Shown in pieces: positions 8,948 through 16,448 of a DNA stretch of 64,000 nucleotides. The notes under the pieces are model-generated. The model did no database searches, was not told the origin of the DNA, and was given only the letters and a program-made list of their open reading frames with translations. Positions within the stretch are counted from its first letter, which is position 1; every line of letters begins with the position of its first letter. Source of the stretch: an uncultured Amylibacter sp. (lineage in GTDB: Bacteria > Pseudomonadota > Alphaproteobacteria > Rhodobacterales > Rhodobacteraceae). A program made the translations under genes and the position numbers. The DNA lies in assembly GCA_947497475.1 (NCBI GenBank), contig CANMGS010000001.1:1571747-1635746 (forward strand), in the 5' to 3' direction.

Positions 8948-9799
8948 ATGGTTTTTAAGCAGTCAAAAATGATTTGTATTGGCGTATCGGCTATATTCTT
9001 AGCGGTATCTGGTACGCAAACAGTCGTATTGGCTGAGAATAAATCTACTTTTAAACTTATTAAGGTCGAAAAACGCCCGTTAGGTTCGCGGATTAATATC
9101 CAAATTCAGCCAGAAGAATCGTATTACCATCAGGATAGAAATAAAAAAGTGCCTGTTGCACCTACTTCAGTAGTATCCAAACATACACCAAAGCCGTCAG
9201 ATCACTATGATTGGTTTTGGTCAGGATTTTCTCATGATATATCTAATGCATCTTTAAGCCGCCTAATCGATGCCGAAGATAAATTAGCACTAACTCCAAA
9301 GAAAACTGGAAATATAGCACCAAGTTTGAAATCTATGCGGACCCTTGTGGAAAAATATGGTTCTCAAATTATGGTCGCGACTTTGGATAAGAATGTATCA
9401 CCTGCATTCGTACTTGCTGTTATTGGCGTAGAATCCGCAGGTAAGACTGATGTTGTAAGTTCAGCAGGTGCAGTTGGGTTAATGCAATTAATCCCCGATA
9501 CCGCGAAACGCTTTAATGTAACAGACAGCACTGACCCGAAACAAAATATTTCAGGAGGTGCAGCTTATTTGGATTGGTTGTTTAAAGAGTTTCAAAGCGA
9601 CCCTATCTTGGCGCTTGCAGGATATAATGCAGGCGAAAATGCTGTGAAGAAGCACAAAGGTGTTCCGCCTTTTGCTGAAACGCGCGGATATGTGCCCAAA
9701 GTTGTAGCTGCGTGGAAGGTTGCAAAAGCACTATGTAAAACGCCTCCAAAGTACGCAACGGATGGATGTGTGTTCGATCTGAGCCCGAAAATACAGTAA
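8948..9799 (+). CDS. Lytic transglycosylase (SLT domain)
   Basis: The 283-residue protein has a signal peptide ending near residue 28 (VVLA) and a C-terminal SLT lysozyme-like domain from about residue 145. Visible signatures are the catalytic Glu162 in GVESAGKTD, GLMQL at 177-181, GYNAGENAV at 225-233 and a following RGYVPKV. It should cleave the glycan strands of periplasmic murein. Two cysteines near the end (CKTPPKYATDGC) could form a disulfide. It lies divergent to the pilus locus, so it may help the pilus cross the wall, but that is inference from position only. AGG precedes the ATG. Confidence 0.88.
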   Translation: MVFKQSKMICIGVSAIFLAVSGTQTVVLAENKSTFKLIKVEKRPLGSRINIQIQPEESYYHQDRNKKVPVAPTSVVSKHTPKPSDHYDWFWSGFSHDISNASLSRLIDAEDKLALTPKKTGNIAPSLKSMRTLVEKYGSQIMVATLDKNVSPAFVLAVIGVESAGKTDVVSSAGAVGLMQLIPDTAKRFNVTDSTDPKQNISGGAAYLDWLFKEFQSDPILALAGYNAGENAVKKHKGVPPFAETRGYVPKVVAAWKVAKALCKTPPKYATDGCVFDLSPKIQ

Positions 9800-9870
9800 C
9801 AGTAATAATACGGGCTGGCCAAATCAGACAAACATGAACAAATTGCCTTCATATAATGATGGGGGATGCA

Positions 9871-11835
9871 ATGTCAGATAGTTTAAAGCCTTTATGGGTG
9901 CCGTCGGATGAACGTGTAGAGGCAAGCCTATTGGCACAGTTTCATGCACAAACATCAAAGCGTTCTGGCATCGAGACGCTTGATTATGATTTACTTTGGG
10001 ATTGGTCCGTCACGGAACCTGATCAATTTTGGGATGCTTTTTGGGATTTCAGTGGTGTTGTAGGAAACAAGAACACGCCTGTACATAACAATTCAAAAAC
10101 GCTGATAGACGCGCAATTTTTTCCAAATGCAGAGATAAATTTTGCAGAGAACCTATTATCAAAAGCAAATGATGGTACTGCCATTGTATTTCATAGCGAG
10201 GATGGCGGCCGTAAAGAATGGTCTTGGGAGGAACTATTAGAAGTTGTTTCTAAACTTCAGCAAGCTCTAAAAGATAAAGGCATAGTAGCAGGAGACCGTG
10301 TTGCTGGTTTTCTGCCTAATGTACCTGAAACGATCGCTGCAATGCTTGCTGTTACCAGTCTGGGGGCTGTTTGGTCATCGTGTTCGCCTGATTTTGGACT
10401 TAATGGTGTAAGAGACCGTTTTGGTCAGATCGAACCCAAAGTATTATTTACGGCAGATGCATATCACTACAATGGTAAAATACATTCATCTTTAGAGGTT
10501 GCATCTGATCTAGCGGCAGCAATTCCGTCTATACAAGATGTGATTGTGATACCTTATGTGGAGCAAAATGCAGATATTAACGTGCTTGGCGCTAAAGGGG
10601 GTCATTTCGACGTTCTATTACAGTCATATCAAGCTGGGGATATCGAGTATACGCGGGTAAACTTTGCGGCTCCTTTATTCATATTGTTTTCGTCCGGCAC
10701 GACAGGTCTTCCAAAATGTATCGTGCATTCAGTTGGTGGAACTTTGCTGCAGCACTTAAAAGAACATCAGTTGCAATGCGATATTAAGCCAAATGACCGT
10801 TTCTTTTATTTTACGACATGTGGATGGATGATGTGGAACTGGCTTGCCAGTGGCTTGGCTTCTGGCGCAACACTAATCTTGTTTGATGGCTCTCCGTTTT
10901 ATCCAGATGGTAACCGACTTGCTGATATTGCAGCAGCAGAAAAGGTTACCCATTTTGGTACATCAGCTAAATATATAGATGCTTGCGCAAAAACTGGTGT
11001 TAAGCCTGCGGCTACACATGATCTGTCCGCATTACGTACAATTATGTCAACAGGGTCTCCTTTGGCACCAGAGGGATTTGATTATATATATAGTGATTGG
11101 AAGTCGGATGTTTGTTTATCTTCAATCGCTGGCGGTACAGATATCGTAGCTTGTTTTGTTGGCGGAAGCCCAATCAGTCCTGTCTACCGTGGCCAGTGCC
11201 AAAAGCGTCACTTAGGTATGAATGTTCAAGTCTTTGATGAGAATGGTGTGCAAACTATTGGGCAAGAACCCGGTGAGCTAGTTTGTGCCTCTGCGCATCC
11301 GTCCATGCCAATTGGGTTTTGGAATGATGACGGTAATACCAAATATAGTGCCGCATATTTCGAAAAATTCGACAATATATGGCATCATGGTGACTGGGTA
11401 GAATTAACAGAACAAAAAGGTATGACGTTTTTCGGTCGCTCTGATGCCGTTCTAAATCCAGGTGGAGTGCGTATTGGCACTGCAGAAATTTACCGACAAG
11501 TAGAGCGCATAGAAGAAGTTCTTGAAGGTTTGGTGATTGGTCAGCAATGGGACAATGATGTGCGTGTTGTTCTATTTGTACGTTTGCGCGAAGGTGTTGA
11601 ACTAACTGAAGATCTCATCAAACGGATCAAGACCGAGATACGTCAAAATGCTACACCGCGCCATGTTCCTGCAAAAGTAGTAGCTGTTGCTGATATTCCA
11701 CGTACCAAATCAGGAAAAATTACTGAGATAGCAGTGCGTGATGTTGTTCATGGCCGACTTGTTAAGAATACAGAAGCCATGGCTAACCCAGAGGCGTTAG
11801 AATTATATAAAAGCTTAGAAATATTACAGAGCTAG
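9871..11835 (+). CDS. Acetoacetyl-CoA synthetase
   Basis: This is an AMP-forming acyl-CoA ligase of about 654 residues, the length of acetoacetate-CoA ligase. The AMP-binding motif FSSGTTGLPKCIVHS, the later GRSDAVLNPGGVRIGTAE and the C-terminal catalytic lysine context TKSGKITE are intact. The N-terminus (LWVPSDERVEASLLAQF) is specific to acetoacetyl-CoA synthetases rather than acetyl-CoA synthetases. The enzyme feeds acetoacetate into polyhydroxybutyrate, leucine or ketone-body metabolism. The ATG at 9871 has GGGGG five bases upstream, so it is preferred over the ATG at 9856. No pathway partner is adjacent. Confidence 0.9.
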   Translation: MSDSLKPLWVPSDERVEASLLAQFHAQTSKRSGIETLDYDLLWDWSVTEPDQFWDAFWDFSGVVGNKNTPVHNNSKTLIDAQFFPNAEINFAENLLSKANDGTAIVFHSEDGGRKEWSWEELLEVVSKLQQALKDKGIVAGDRVAGFLPNVPETIAAMLAVTSLGAVWSSCSPDFGLNGVRDRFGQIEPKVLFTADAYHYNGKIHSSLEVASDLAAAIPSIQDVIVIPYVEQNADINVLGAKGGHFDVLLQSYQAGDIEYTRVNFAAPLFILFSSGTTGLPKCIVHSVGGTLLQHLKEHQLQCDIKPNDRFFYFTTCGWMMWNWLASGLASGATLILFDGSPFYPDGNRLADIAAAEKVTHFGTSAKYIDACAKTGVKPAATHDLSALRTIMSTGSPLAPEGFDYIYSDWKSDVCLSSIAGGTDIVACFVGGSPISPVYRGQCQKRHLGMNVQVFDENGVQTIGQEPGELVCASAHPSMPIGFWNDDGNTKYSAAYFEKFDNIWHHGDWVELTEQKGMTFFGRSDAVLNPGGVRIGTAEIYRQVERIEEVLEGLVIGQQWDNDVRVVLFVRLREGVELTEDLIKRIKTEIRQNATPRHVPAKVVAVADIPRTKSGKITEIAVRDVVHGRLVKNTEAMANPEALELYKSLEILQS

Positions 11836-12151
11836 AGCGAAGCATAAGCATTACTGTGATACTTAAAAGTGTATAAAGTTTTGTGACATAACGCCATAAG
11901 GCCTTTGGGGTGAAATACATCAAAAGAGAAGCTACGCTTTTTGTTTTGAGAGATGTAAACACCAAGGATGGCTTGCAAATAATCTAGGAAGATAAAGCTA
12001 GCTTTCCAAAATGGTGCATTTCTAATATTATTTGTACCTCACTCGCCATTACCATTGGTATGAATGTTGATAAACGTGCACTTAATTATTGGTTATGATA
12101 ATTCTTGTGATCTGACTGATCATAGCTCTGCCAAAAATACTAGAATTTGAC
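11836..12151. other. Intergenic region without recognisable gene
   Basis: About 316 bases lie between two convergent genes. I see no coding frame with a ribosome-binding site. Only short palindromes stand out, such as AAAGCTAGCTTT at 11994-12005. Confidence 0.5.
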
Positions 12152-12391
12152 TTAAGCCGTGGTTTTTTTAATCTGATAACTGCCTTCTGGTAGGTCTAAA
12201 GCGGCCTCTATATCTTTTAATTGAGATAATGAGAGCGTGATCTTTTGAACTTGGTCTGTGCGTGGGTCAAGTTGTTCTATTGTGACCTGAGATGCAAATA
12301 CGTTTATTGTAACATCTTCGGTTAAAGGCGCTGGGCCTTCATCAATCAATGTTACAACGGTGGCGTCGAATTCGTGTTCTATTGTAAACAT
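12152..12391 (-). CDS. Conserved-looking small protein of unknown function
   Basis: This frame of 79 codons encodes an acidic, soluble protein with alternating hydrophobic residues (TVVTLIDEGPAP, VTINVFASQVTIEQ) suggesting a small beta-rich fold, and ends in a basic tail. There is no signal peptide or cysteine. The ATG lacks a clear Shine-Dalgarno sequence. I do not recognise the family. It is divergent to the DUF1127-like gene, sharing a 175-base regulatory region. The balanced composition and protein-like pattern make it more likely real than a chance frame. Confidence 0.6.
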   Translation of the reverse strand: MFTIEHEFDATVVTLIDEGPAPLTEDVTINVFASQVTIEQLDPRTDQVQKITLSLSQLKDIEAALDLPEGSYQIKKTTA

Positions 12392-12493
12392 AAGACAAGG
12401 CTAACGAAGATATAGCGAGCTGGCAATCATCGATGTCTCTTAATTGATATGTGCCTAATGCATAACGACTATGTTGAGCTGGCTGTTGTTTTG

Positions 12494-12499
12494 TATACT
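12494..12499 (+). promoter_or_regulatory. Possible -10 element for the DUF1127-like gene
   Basis: TATACT matches a sigma70 -10 hexamer and would start transcription some 25 bases before the leader hairpin. No good -35 sits 16-18 bases upstream, so an alternative sigma factor or activator is possible. Confidence 0.3.
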
Positions 12500-12528
12500 G
12501 TAAATGCCCACCTTAGGATTACGAAACA

Positions 12529-12545
12529 AGGGCACCTCCCGCCCT
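12529..12545 (+). ncRNA. Cuckoo-RNA-like hairpin with anti-Shine-Dalgarno loop
   Basis: AGGGC and GCCCT form a five-pair stem presenting the loop ACCTCCC. Small stress RNAs of the CcsR or cuckoo type in Rhodobacter expose C-rich loops of this kind (CCUCC motifs) and occur next to DUF1127 genes. Here a single such hairpin lies 22 bases upstream of a DUF1127-like start codon. It could be a leader element or part of a processed small RNA. The assignment rests on motif and context only. Confidence 0.45.
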
Positions 12546-12566
12546 AGTCATCGAAAAGAGGTTACA

Positions 12567-12788
12567 ATGGCACAAGTTATTACATCATCCGTTTTCCAGA
12601 ACTTAGAAGCAGCAATTGTAAATATTGCAAATAACATTACGGGCTTCTTCGTAAGTGTTGTCGAGGCAAATGCACGTAAAGATGAATTTGAAAAGCTACA
12701 TGCACTAACTGATGAGCAATTACGTGTTCATTACGGCATTAACCGTTCAGAAATCGTATCTTATGTTTTCCGTGATAAATTGGTTTAA
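12567..12788 (+). CDS. DUF1127-like small protein
   Basis: The 73-residue product ends in a pattern typical of DUF1127 proteins: LHALTDEQLRVHYGI followed by a polar helix-turn and YVFRDKL. An N-terminal amphipathic segment (NLEAAIVNIANNITGFF) precedes it. In Rhodobacter a DUF1127 protein cooperates with neighbouring C-rich-loop small RNAs in stress response and RNA decay, which fits the hairpin just upstream. AAGAGG lies six bases before the ATG at 12567, so the longer frame from 12504 is rejected. A strong terminator follows. Confidence 0.75.
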   Translation: MAQVITSSVFQNLEAAIVNIANNITGFFVSVVEANARKDEFEKLHALTDEQLRVHYGINRSEIVSYVFRDKLV

Positions 12789-12823
12789 TAAATTACATCA
12801 CGTATAGGCATCTTGGAATTTTG

Positions 12824-12852
12824 AAAAGCGCATGGGCAATCATGCGCTTTTT
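12824..12852 (+). terminator. Intrinsic terminator of the DUF1127-like gene
   Basis: An eleven-base perfect stem (AAAAGCGCATG/CATGCGCTTTT) with a six-base loop runs into a T-run. It lies 36 bases past the stop codon. Confidence 0.85.
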
Positions 12853-12857
12853 GTTTG

Positions 12858-12881
12858 GGTAACTTATATCAGTAAGTTACC
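12858..12881. repeat. Nine-base perfect inverted repeat
   Basis: GGTAACTTA and TAAGTTACC are separated by six bases. The repeat begins six bases after the terminator T-run and has no T-run of its own, so it looks more like a protein-binding dyad than a second terminator. Confidence 0.5.
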
Positions 12882-13391
12882 GCTGTATTTATAGTAAAAT
12901 ATAGGAATGAAGTGCTTAAGCGCGCATTTAATCACATGTTTGTTGGATATTGTGTGATTGTTTTATGAGTATATTTTAAAGTGAAAGCCGTTTCCCAAGT
13001 TTAGTAATTAATCATACGAAAAATGGGAACAAGTCGCTGAAATTTTGATTAATACTCATAAAAATAAGGCAATTGATGTTATTTTGCGTTTTAAGCTGAG
13101 TCGTTTACTGCCCATGCAGAACTTGAATCTGGTATAAGATTTCATCGTATTATTAGTGTCAGATGCATATCTGTTGCATGGATGTAACTATCCGCCATTC
13201 AATTACCAGTAAACTGTTCGTGCGACTTGTTTGTGAAGGAATATTATGTGTTTTTATGTGCACAGGCAAAACCCTGAGGGGTGATGTTTATGACTACTAC
13301 TCTGATTTGAGGCCGAACAGACACTGTTTTTCCGATATGTCAGAAAAATGAATATGCTAACTTAGCAACACGATCATAAAGGATTGGGATA
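12882..13391. other. Long leader region upstream of the porin
   Basis: These roughly 510 bases carry no convincing gene; the frame at 13163-13351 has no ribosome-binding site or recognisable product. The region holds an inverted pair ATTAATCA (13007-13014) and TGATTAAT (13046-13053), 31 bases apart, which could be regulator half-sites. Porin genes often have long regulated leaders. Confidence 0.5.
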
Positions 13392-14540
13392 ATGAAGAAC
13401 ACATTACTTACAACTACAGCTTTAGCTATGACAGCTGGCGCAGCATTTGCTGACGGTCACGCAGTTGACGTTAAAGTTGGTGGTTTTTACAACACAACAG
13501 TAGCAATCTCTTCTGTTGATACAACAAACTTTGTCAGTGCACCTGGTGATTTTGATGGTCTAGACGTTCTGTCTAACGCTGAAATTATCTTTAAACCATC
13601 TATCACATTGGACAATGGCATCAAATTTGGTGCGGAAATCCAGTTGGAAGCTGGTTCAAACACAAACGGCGACCAAATTGATGAATCATTCATTTCTATC
13701 TCTGGTGACTTTGGCCAAGTGTTGATCGGTTCTGAAAACTCTGCTGGTTACAAAATGACTGTATCTGCACCAGACGTTTCACCAATCTTCGCACAATCAA
13801 GCTCATTGACAGCATTTGTTCCTTACTCAGGTAGCCTTGATACAAACAACGATGGAACTGCCGATACAGAACTTGGTAACAATTTCTTCCGTGGCACTCT
13901 GGGTGCAACATTTATTGAAAACGCTGGTAACAACGACGCAAACCGTATCACATACTTCTCACCACGTTTCGGTGGCCTACAGTTGGGTGTATCATATGCG
14001 CGTGACGCTGGTGAAACTAATGGCCCAGTCAATAACGACACTACTTTGACTGACATCGTTGATATCGCTGCGAACTATAGCGGTTCTTTTGGTGGCGTAG
14101 ACATCAATGCATCTGCTCGTTACGGTACAGCTTCAGCTGCTACTGGTACAGATCCAGAAATCTGGGGTGCAGGCCTTAAACTTGGTTTCTCTGGTTTCTC
14201 AATCGGTGGTTCATTTGCTGAACAAGACGGTTCTGCAACAAACGCTGTTGGCGTTCTTAACGCATCAGACGGTTCATCATATGATGTAGGTATTGGCTAT
14301 GCAAACGGCCCAATGAGCTACTCATTGACTTACTTCTCAGGTACAAACGTTGATGATGACCTTGCAGCAGCTGGTGCAGATGAAACATTGGATACAATCG
14401 TTTTGGCTGCGAAATACAAAGTTAACTCAAACTTCGCTGTATCTGCATTTATTGCAAACACAGAGTTTGAAGAAGAAGCTGGTGGTCAACAACAGGTTGA
14501 CGGTACTGTACTTGGTGTAGCTGCTCAGTTCAGCTTCTAA
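13392..14540 (+). CDS. Outer-membrane porin
   Basis: The 382-residue protein starts with a clear signal peptide (cleavage near AFADG) and then consists of alternating amphipathic strands typical of a 16-stranded alphaproteobacterial porin. It ends in phenylalanine (GVAAQFSF), the outer-membrane assembly signal. Motifs such as GGFYNTTVAIS, ISISGDFGQVLIGSEN and GAGLKLGFSGFSIGGSF match the Rhodobacteraceae porin family. It allows diffusion of small solutes. An AAGGATTGGGATA sequence precedes the ATG, codon use looks like a highly expressed gene, and a strong terminator follows. Confidence 0.93.
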   Translation: MKNTLLTTTALAMTAGAAFADGHAVDVKVGGFYNTTVAISSVDTTNFVSAPGDFDGLDVLSNAEIIFKPSITLDNGIKFGAEIQLEAGSNTNGDQIDESFISISGDFGQVLIGSENSAGYKMTVSAPDVSPIFAQSSSLTAFVPYSGSLDTNNDGTADTELGNNFFRGTLGATFIENAGNNDANRITYFSPRFGGLQLGVSYARDAGETNGPVNNDTTLTDIVDIAANYSGSFGGVDINASARYGTASAATGTDPEIWGAGLKLGFSGFSIGGSFAEQDGSATNAVGVLNASDGSSYDVGIGYANGPMSYSLTYFSGTNVDDDLAAAGADETLDTIVLAAKYKVNSNFAVSAFIANTEFEEEAGGQQQVDGTVLGVAAQFSF

Positions 14541-14566
14541 GTTTAGTTACTTCTTGTAATTATAGA

Positions 14567-14594
14567 AAAGGGGTGGCCTAGGCTGCCCCTTTTT
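14567..14594 (+). terminator. Intrinsic terminator of the porin gene
   Basis: AAAAGGGG pairs with CCCCTTTT around an inner GCC/GGC stem, and the T-run extends to six residues. It lies 27 bases past the porin stop. Confidence 0.85.
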
Positions 14595-14635
14595 TCTATG
14601 TATAGATTGCATTCAATTGAAAGAGTCCTTCACTA

Positions 14636-15463
14636 ATGAAATCTATCGTATGGCTGGCATCTTACCCTAAGTCTGGCAACACATGGTTGCGGGTATTTTT
14701 AGCGAATTATATTATTAATTCTGATAAGCCTGTCCCAATCAATGACGTACATAAAATTGGGATTGGGGATTCAAATTCTAAAGCATACCAAATGGTCATG
14801 AAGAAGCAATTTGACCCAACAAACCCTCAGTTATGCGCAAAAGTCAGGCCTGCGGTCTTACAAGGTATTGTAAATAACAAGGCTGATGTGAACTTGGTAA
14901 AAACACATAATGAAAATGGGGCGGCTTTTGGTACACGTTTGGTCCCACCAGAGCTTACGCGGTCTGCGATTTATATTATGCGCAACCCTTTAGATATGAT
15001 CCTATCTTATGCCAATCATTATAATATGACTATTGATGCTGCGATTGAAGGGATTGCGCGTAAGAGTAATACTTTACGCGGTGGGGGGGAATCTGCTTTT
15101 CAATTTTTAGGAACATGGTCCAATCATGTCATTGGCTGGACTAAAGCCCGTAAATTTCCAGTTTTGACACTGCGTTATGAAGACATGTTAGCCAATCCTG
15201 ATGAAGAATTTGCGCGGGTTATAGAGCATCTTGGCCTTCCTATTGATCTGGAGCGTTTGGATAGGTCCGTGAAATTCTCTGAGTTTAAAGAACTCCAAAA
15301 ACAAGAAGATGAAACCAATTTTGTTGAAAAATCGGACACACAAGAACGTTTCTTTCGCTCGGGTACATCTGGCCAGTGGAAAAACGAATTAACACAAGAG
15401 CAAGTTGATCAAATTATACGAGATCATGGGCGCGTTATGAAAAAATATGGATATGAAGTCTGA
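14636..15463 (+). CDS. Sulfotransferase domain protein 1
   Basis: The 275-residue protein has the PAPS-binding loop at its N-terminus (SYPKSGNTWLR) and the second PAPS motif (YIMRNPLDMILSYANH). A C-terminal FRSGTSGQWKNELT segment is typical of cytosolic-type sulfotransferases. It should transfer sulfate from 3'-phosphoadenylyl sulfate to an alcohol or amine of an unknown acceptor. The stop codon overlaps the next start by one base (TGATG), so the two genes are translationally coupled. It has only a weak AAAGAG before the ATG. No PAPS synthesis genes are nearby. Confidence 0.88.
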   Translation: MKSIVWLASYPKSGNTWLRVFLANYIINSDKPVPINDVHKIGIGDSNSKAYQMVMKKQFDPTNPQLCAKVRPAVLQGIVNNKADVNLVKTHNENGAAFGTRLVPPELTRSAIYIMRNPLDMILSYANHYNMTIDAAIEGIARKSNTLRGGGESAFQFLGTWSNHVIGWTKARKFPVLTLRYEDMLANPDEEFARVIEHLGLPIDLERLDRSVKFSEFKELQKQEDETNFVEKSDTQERFFRSGTSGQWKNELTQEQVDQIIRDHGRVMKKYGYEV

Positions 15464-16329
15464 TGCATCAACGAAATATTATATGGATTGGGTCCTATCC
15501 GAAATCTGGTAACACATGGGTCCGATCTTTTTTGGGGAATTATTTTCAACCAACTGGAAAAGACTTAGGAATTAACGAGCTATCCTCTATTACTACGTCG
15601 GATGTTCGTAAGGATTGGTTTAATAAAGCTGCTGGTGGACAGTTTGTAAGTTCTGGGATCGAGGATTGGCTTGCAATGCGTTCCAAAGTATTAAAGCTTA
15701 TTAATCAGTCTACTGGCGCTAACCGTTTTGTAAAAACTCATTCGAAAATTGCAAAGATCCAAGGGCATGATTTGATTGCTCCAGCTGTGACAGCCGCTGC
15801 AATATGCATAATTAGAAATCCGTTTGATGTAGCAGTTTCGTTTTCGCGACATCTGAATGTGTCATATGATGAGACGATCAGGCGCATGTGTGACGCTACT
15901 AGCGTCACTTCGACTGACAACGGGATATTAGAAGCCCTTGGACGTTGGGATGACCATATTCAAAGCTGGATGAAAGCCCCAGGCTTACCGCGTCATGTGA
16001 TGCGGTATGAAGATATGATTGATAACCCTAAAGCTGCTTACAAAGGGCTATTAGCATTCCTGCAGGTGCGGCCTGAATATGATCGTTTGCAAAAAACACT
16101 GAAAGAAACATCTTTTAAGGCGCTTCAAGCGCAAGAAGAAAAAGAAGGTTTTAAAGAAAAGCCGCCTGAAATGAAACGTTTCTTTGCATCAGGTAAAGCA
16201 GGGGGGTGGGTTGATGTTTTAACTGCAGAACAAGCCTCTCGAATCCATTCAGAGTTTAAATCTACTATTGAAGAGTTCTTCCCAGAAGTGGGTGAACAAG
16301 CTTTGGCATTTATTGCTTCTCAGAAATAA
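15463..16329 (+). CDS. Sulfotransferase domain protein 2
   Basis: This 288-residue protein is clearly related to its upstream neighbour. It has the same PAPS loop (SYPKSGNTWVRSFLGNY), the second motif (IIRNPFDVAVSFSRHL) and a C-terminal FFASGKAGGWVDVLT segment. The pair probably arose by tandem duplication followed by divergence and may act on two positions of one acceptor or as a heterodimer, which is inference. Translation is coupled to the first gene by a TGATG overlap. A weak hairpin (ACACGG/CCGTGT, 16360-16387) follows without a T-run. Confidence 0.88.
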   Translation: MHQRNIIWIGSYPKSGNTWVRSFLGNYFQPTGKDLGINELSSITTSDVRKDWFNKAAGGQFVSSGIEDWLAMRSKVLKLINQSTGANRFVKTHSKIAKIQGHDLIAPAVTAAAICIIRNPFDVAVSFSRHLNVSYDETIRRMCDATSVTSTDNGILEALGRWDDHIQSWMKAPGLPRHVMRYEDMIDNPKAAYKGLLAFLQVRPEYDRLQKTLKETSFKALQAQEEKEGFKEKPPEMKRFFASGKAGGWVDVLTAEQASRIHSEFKSTIEEFFPEVGEQALAFIASQK

Positions 16330-16430
16330 GAATGAATTGATGGCCAGATAGTTTTGGGTACACGGGTGAGTAGCAAGCGTCCGTGTTCTGTTATTATCTG
16401 ACCACCAAATCCATTATTGGTATCCAAACC

Positions 16431-16448
16431 CCTAGTCCTTAGACTAGG
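16431..16448 (-). repeat. Perfect hairpin overlapping the stop of the RTX gene
   Basis: CCTAGTC and GACTAGG form a seven-pair stem with a four-base loop that includes the TAA stop (16441-16439). There is no T-run, so it may protect the mRNA 3' end or be a weak terminator. Confidence 0.4.

Noticed and set aside
13163-13351. 62-codon frame upstream of the porin
   Set aside because: No ribosome-binding site, unusual cysteine-rich composition and no family. It lies in the regulatory leader region.
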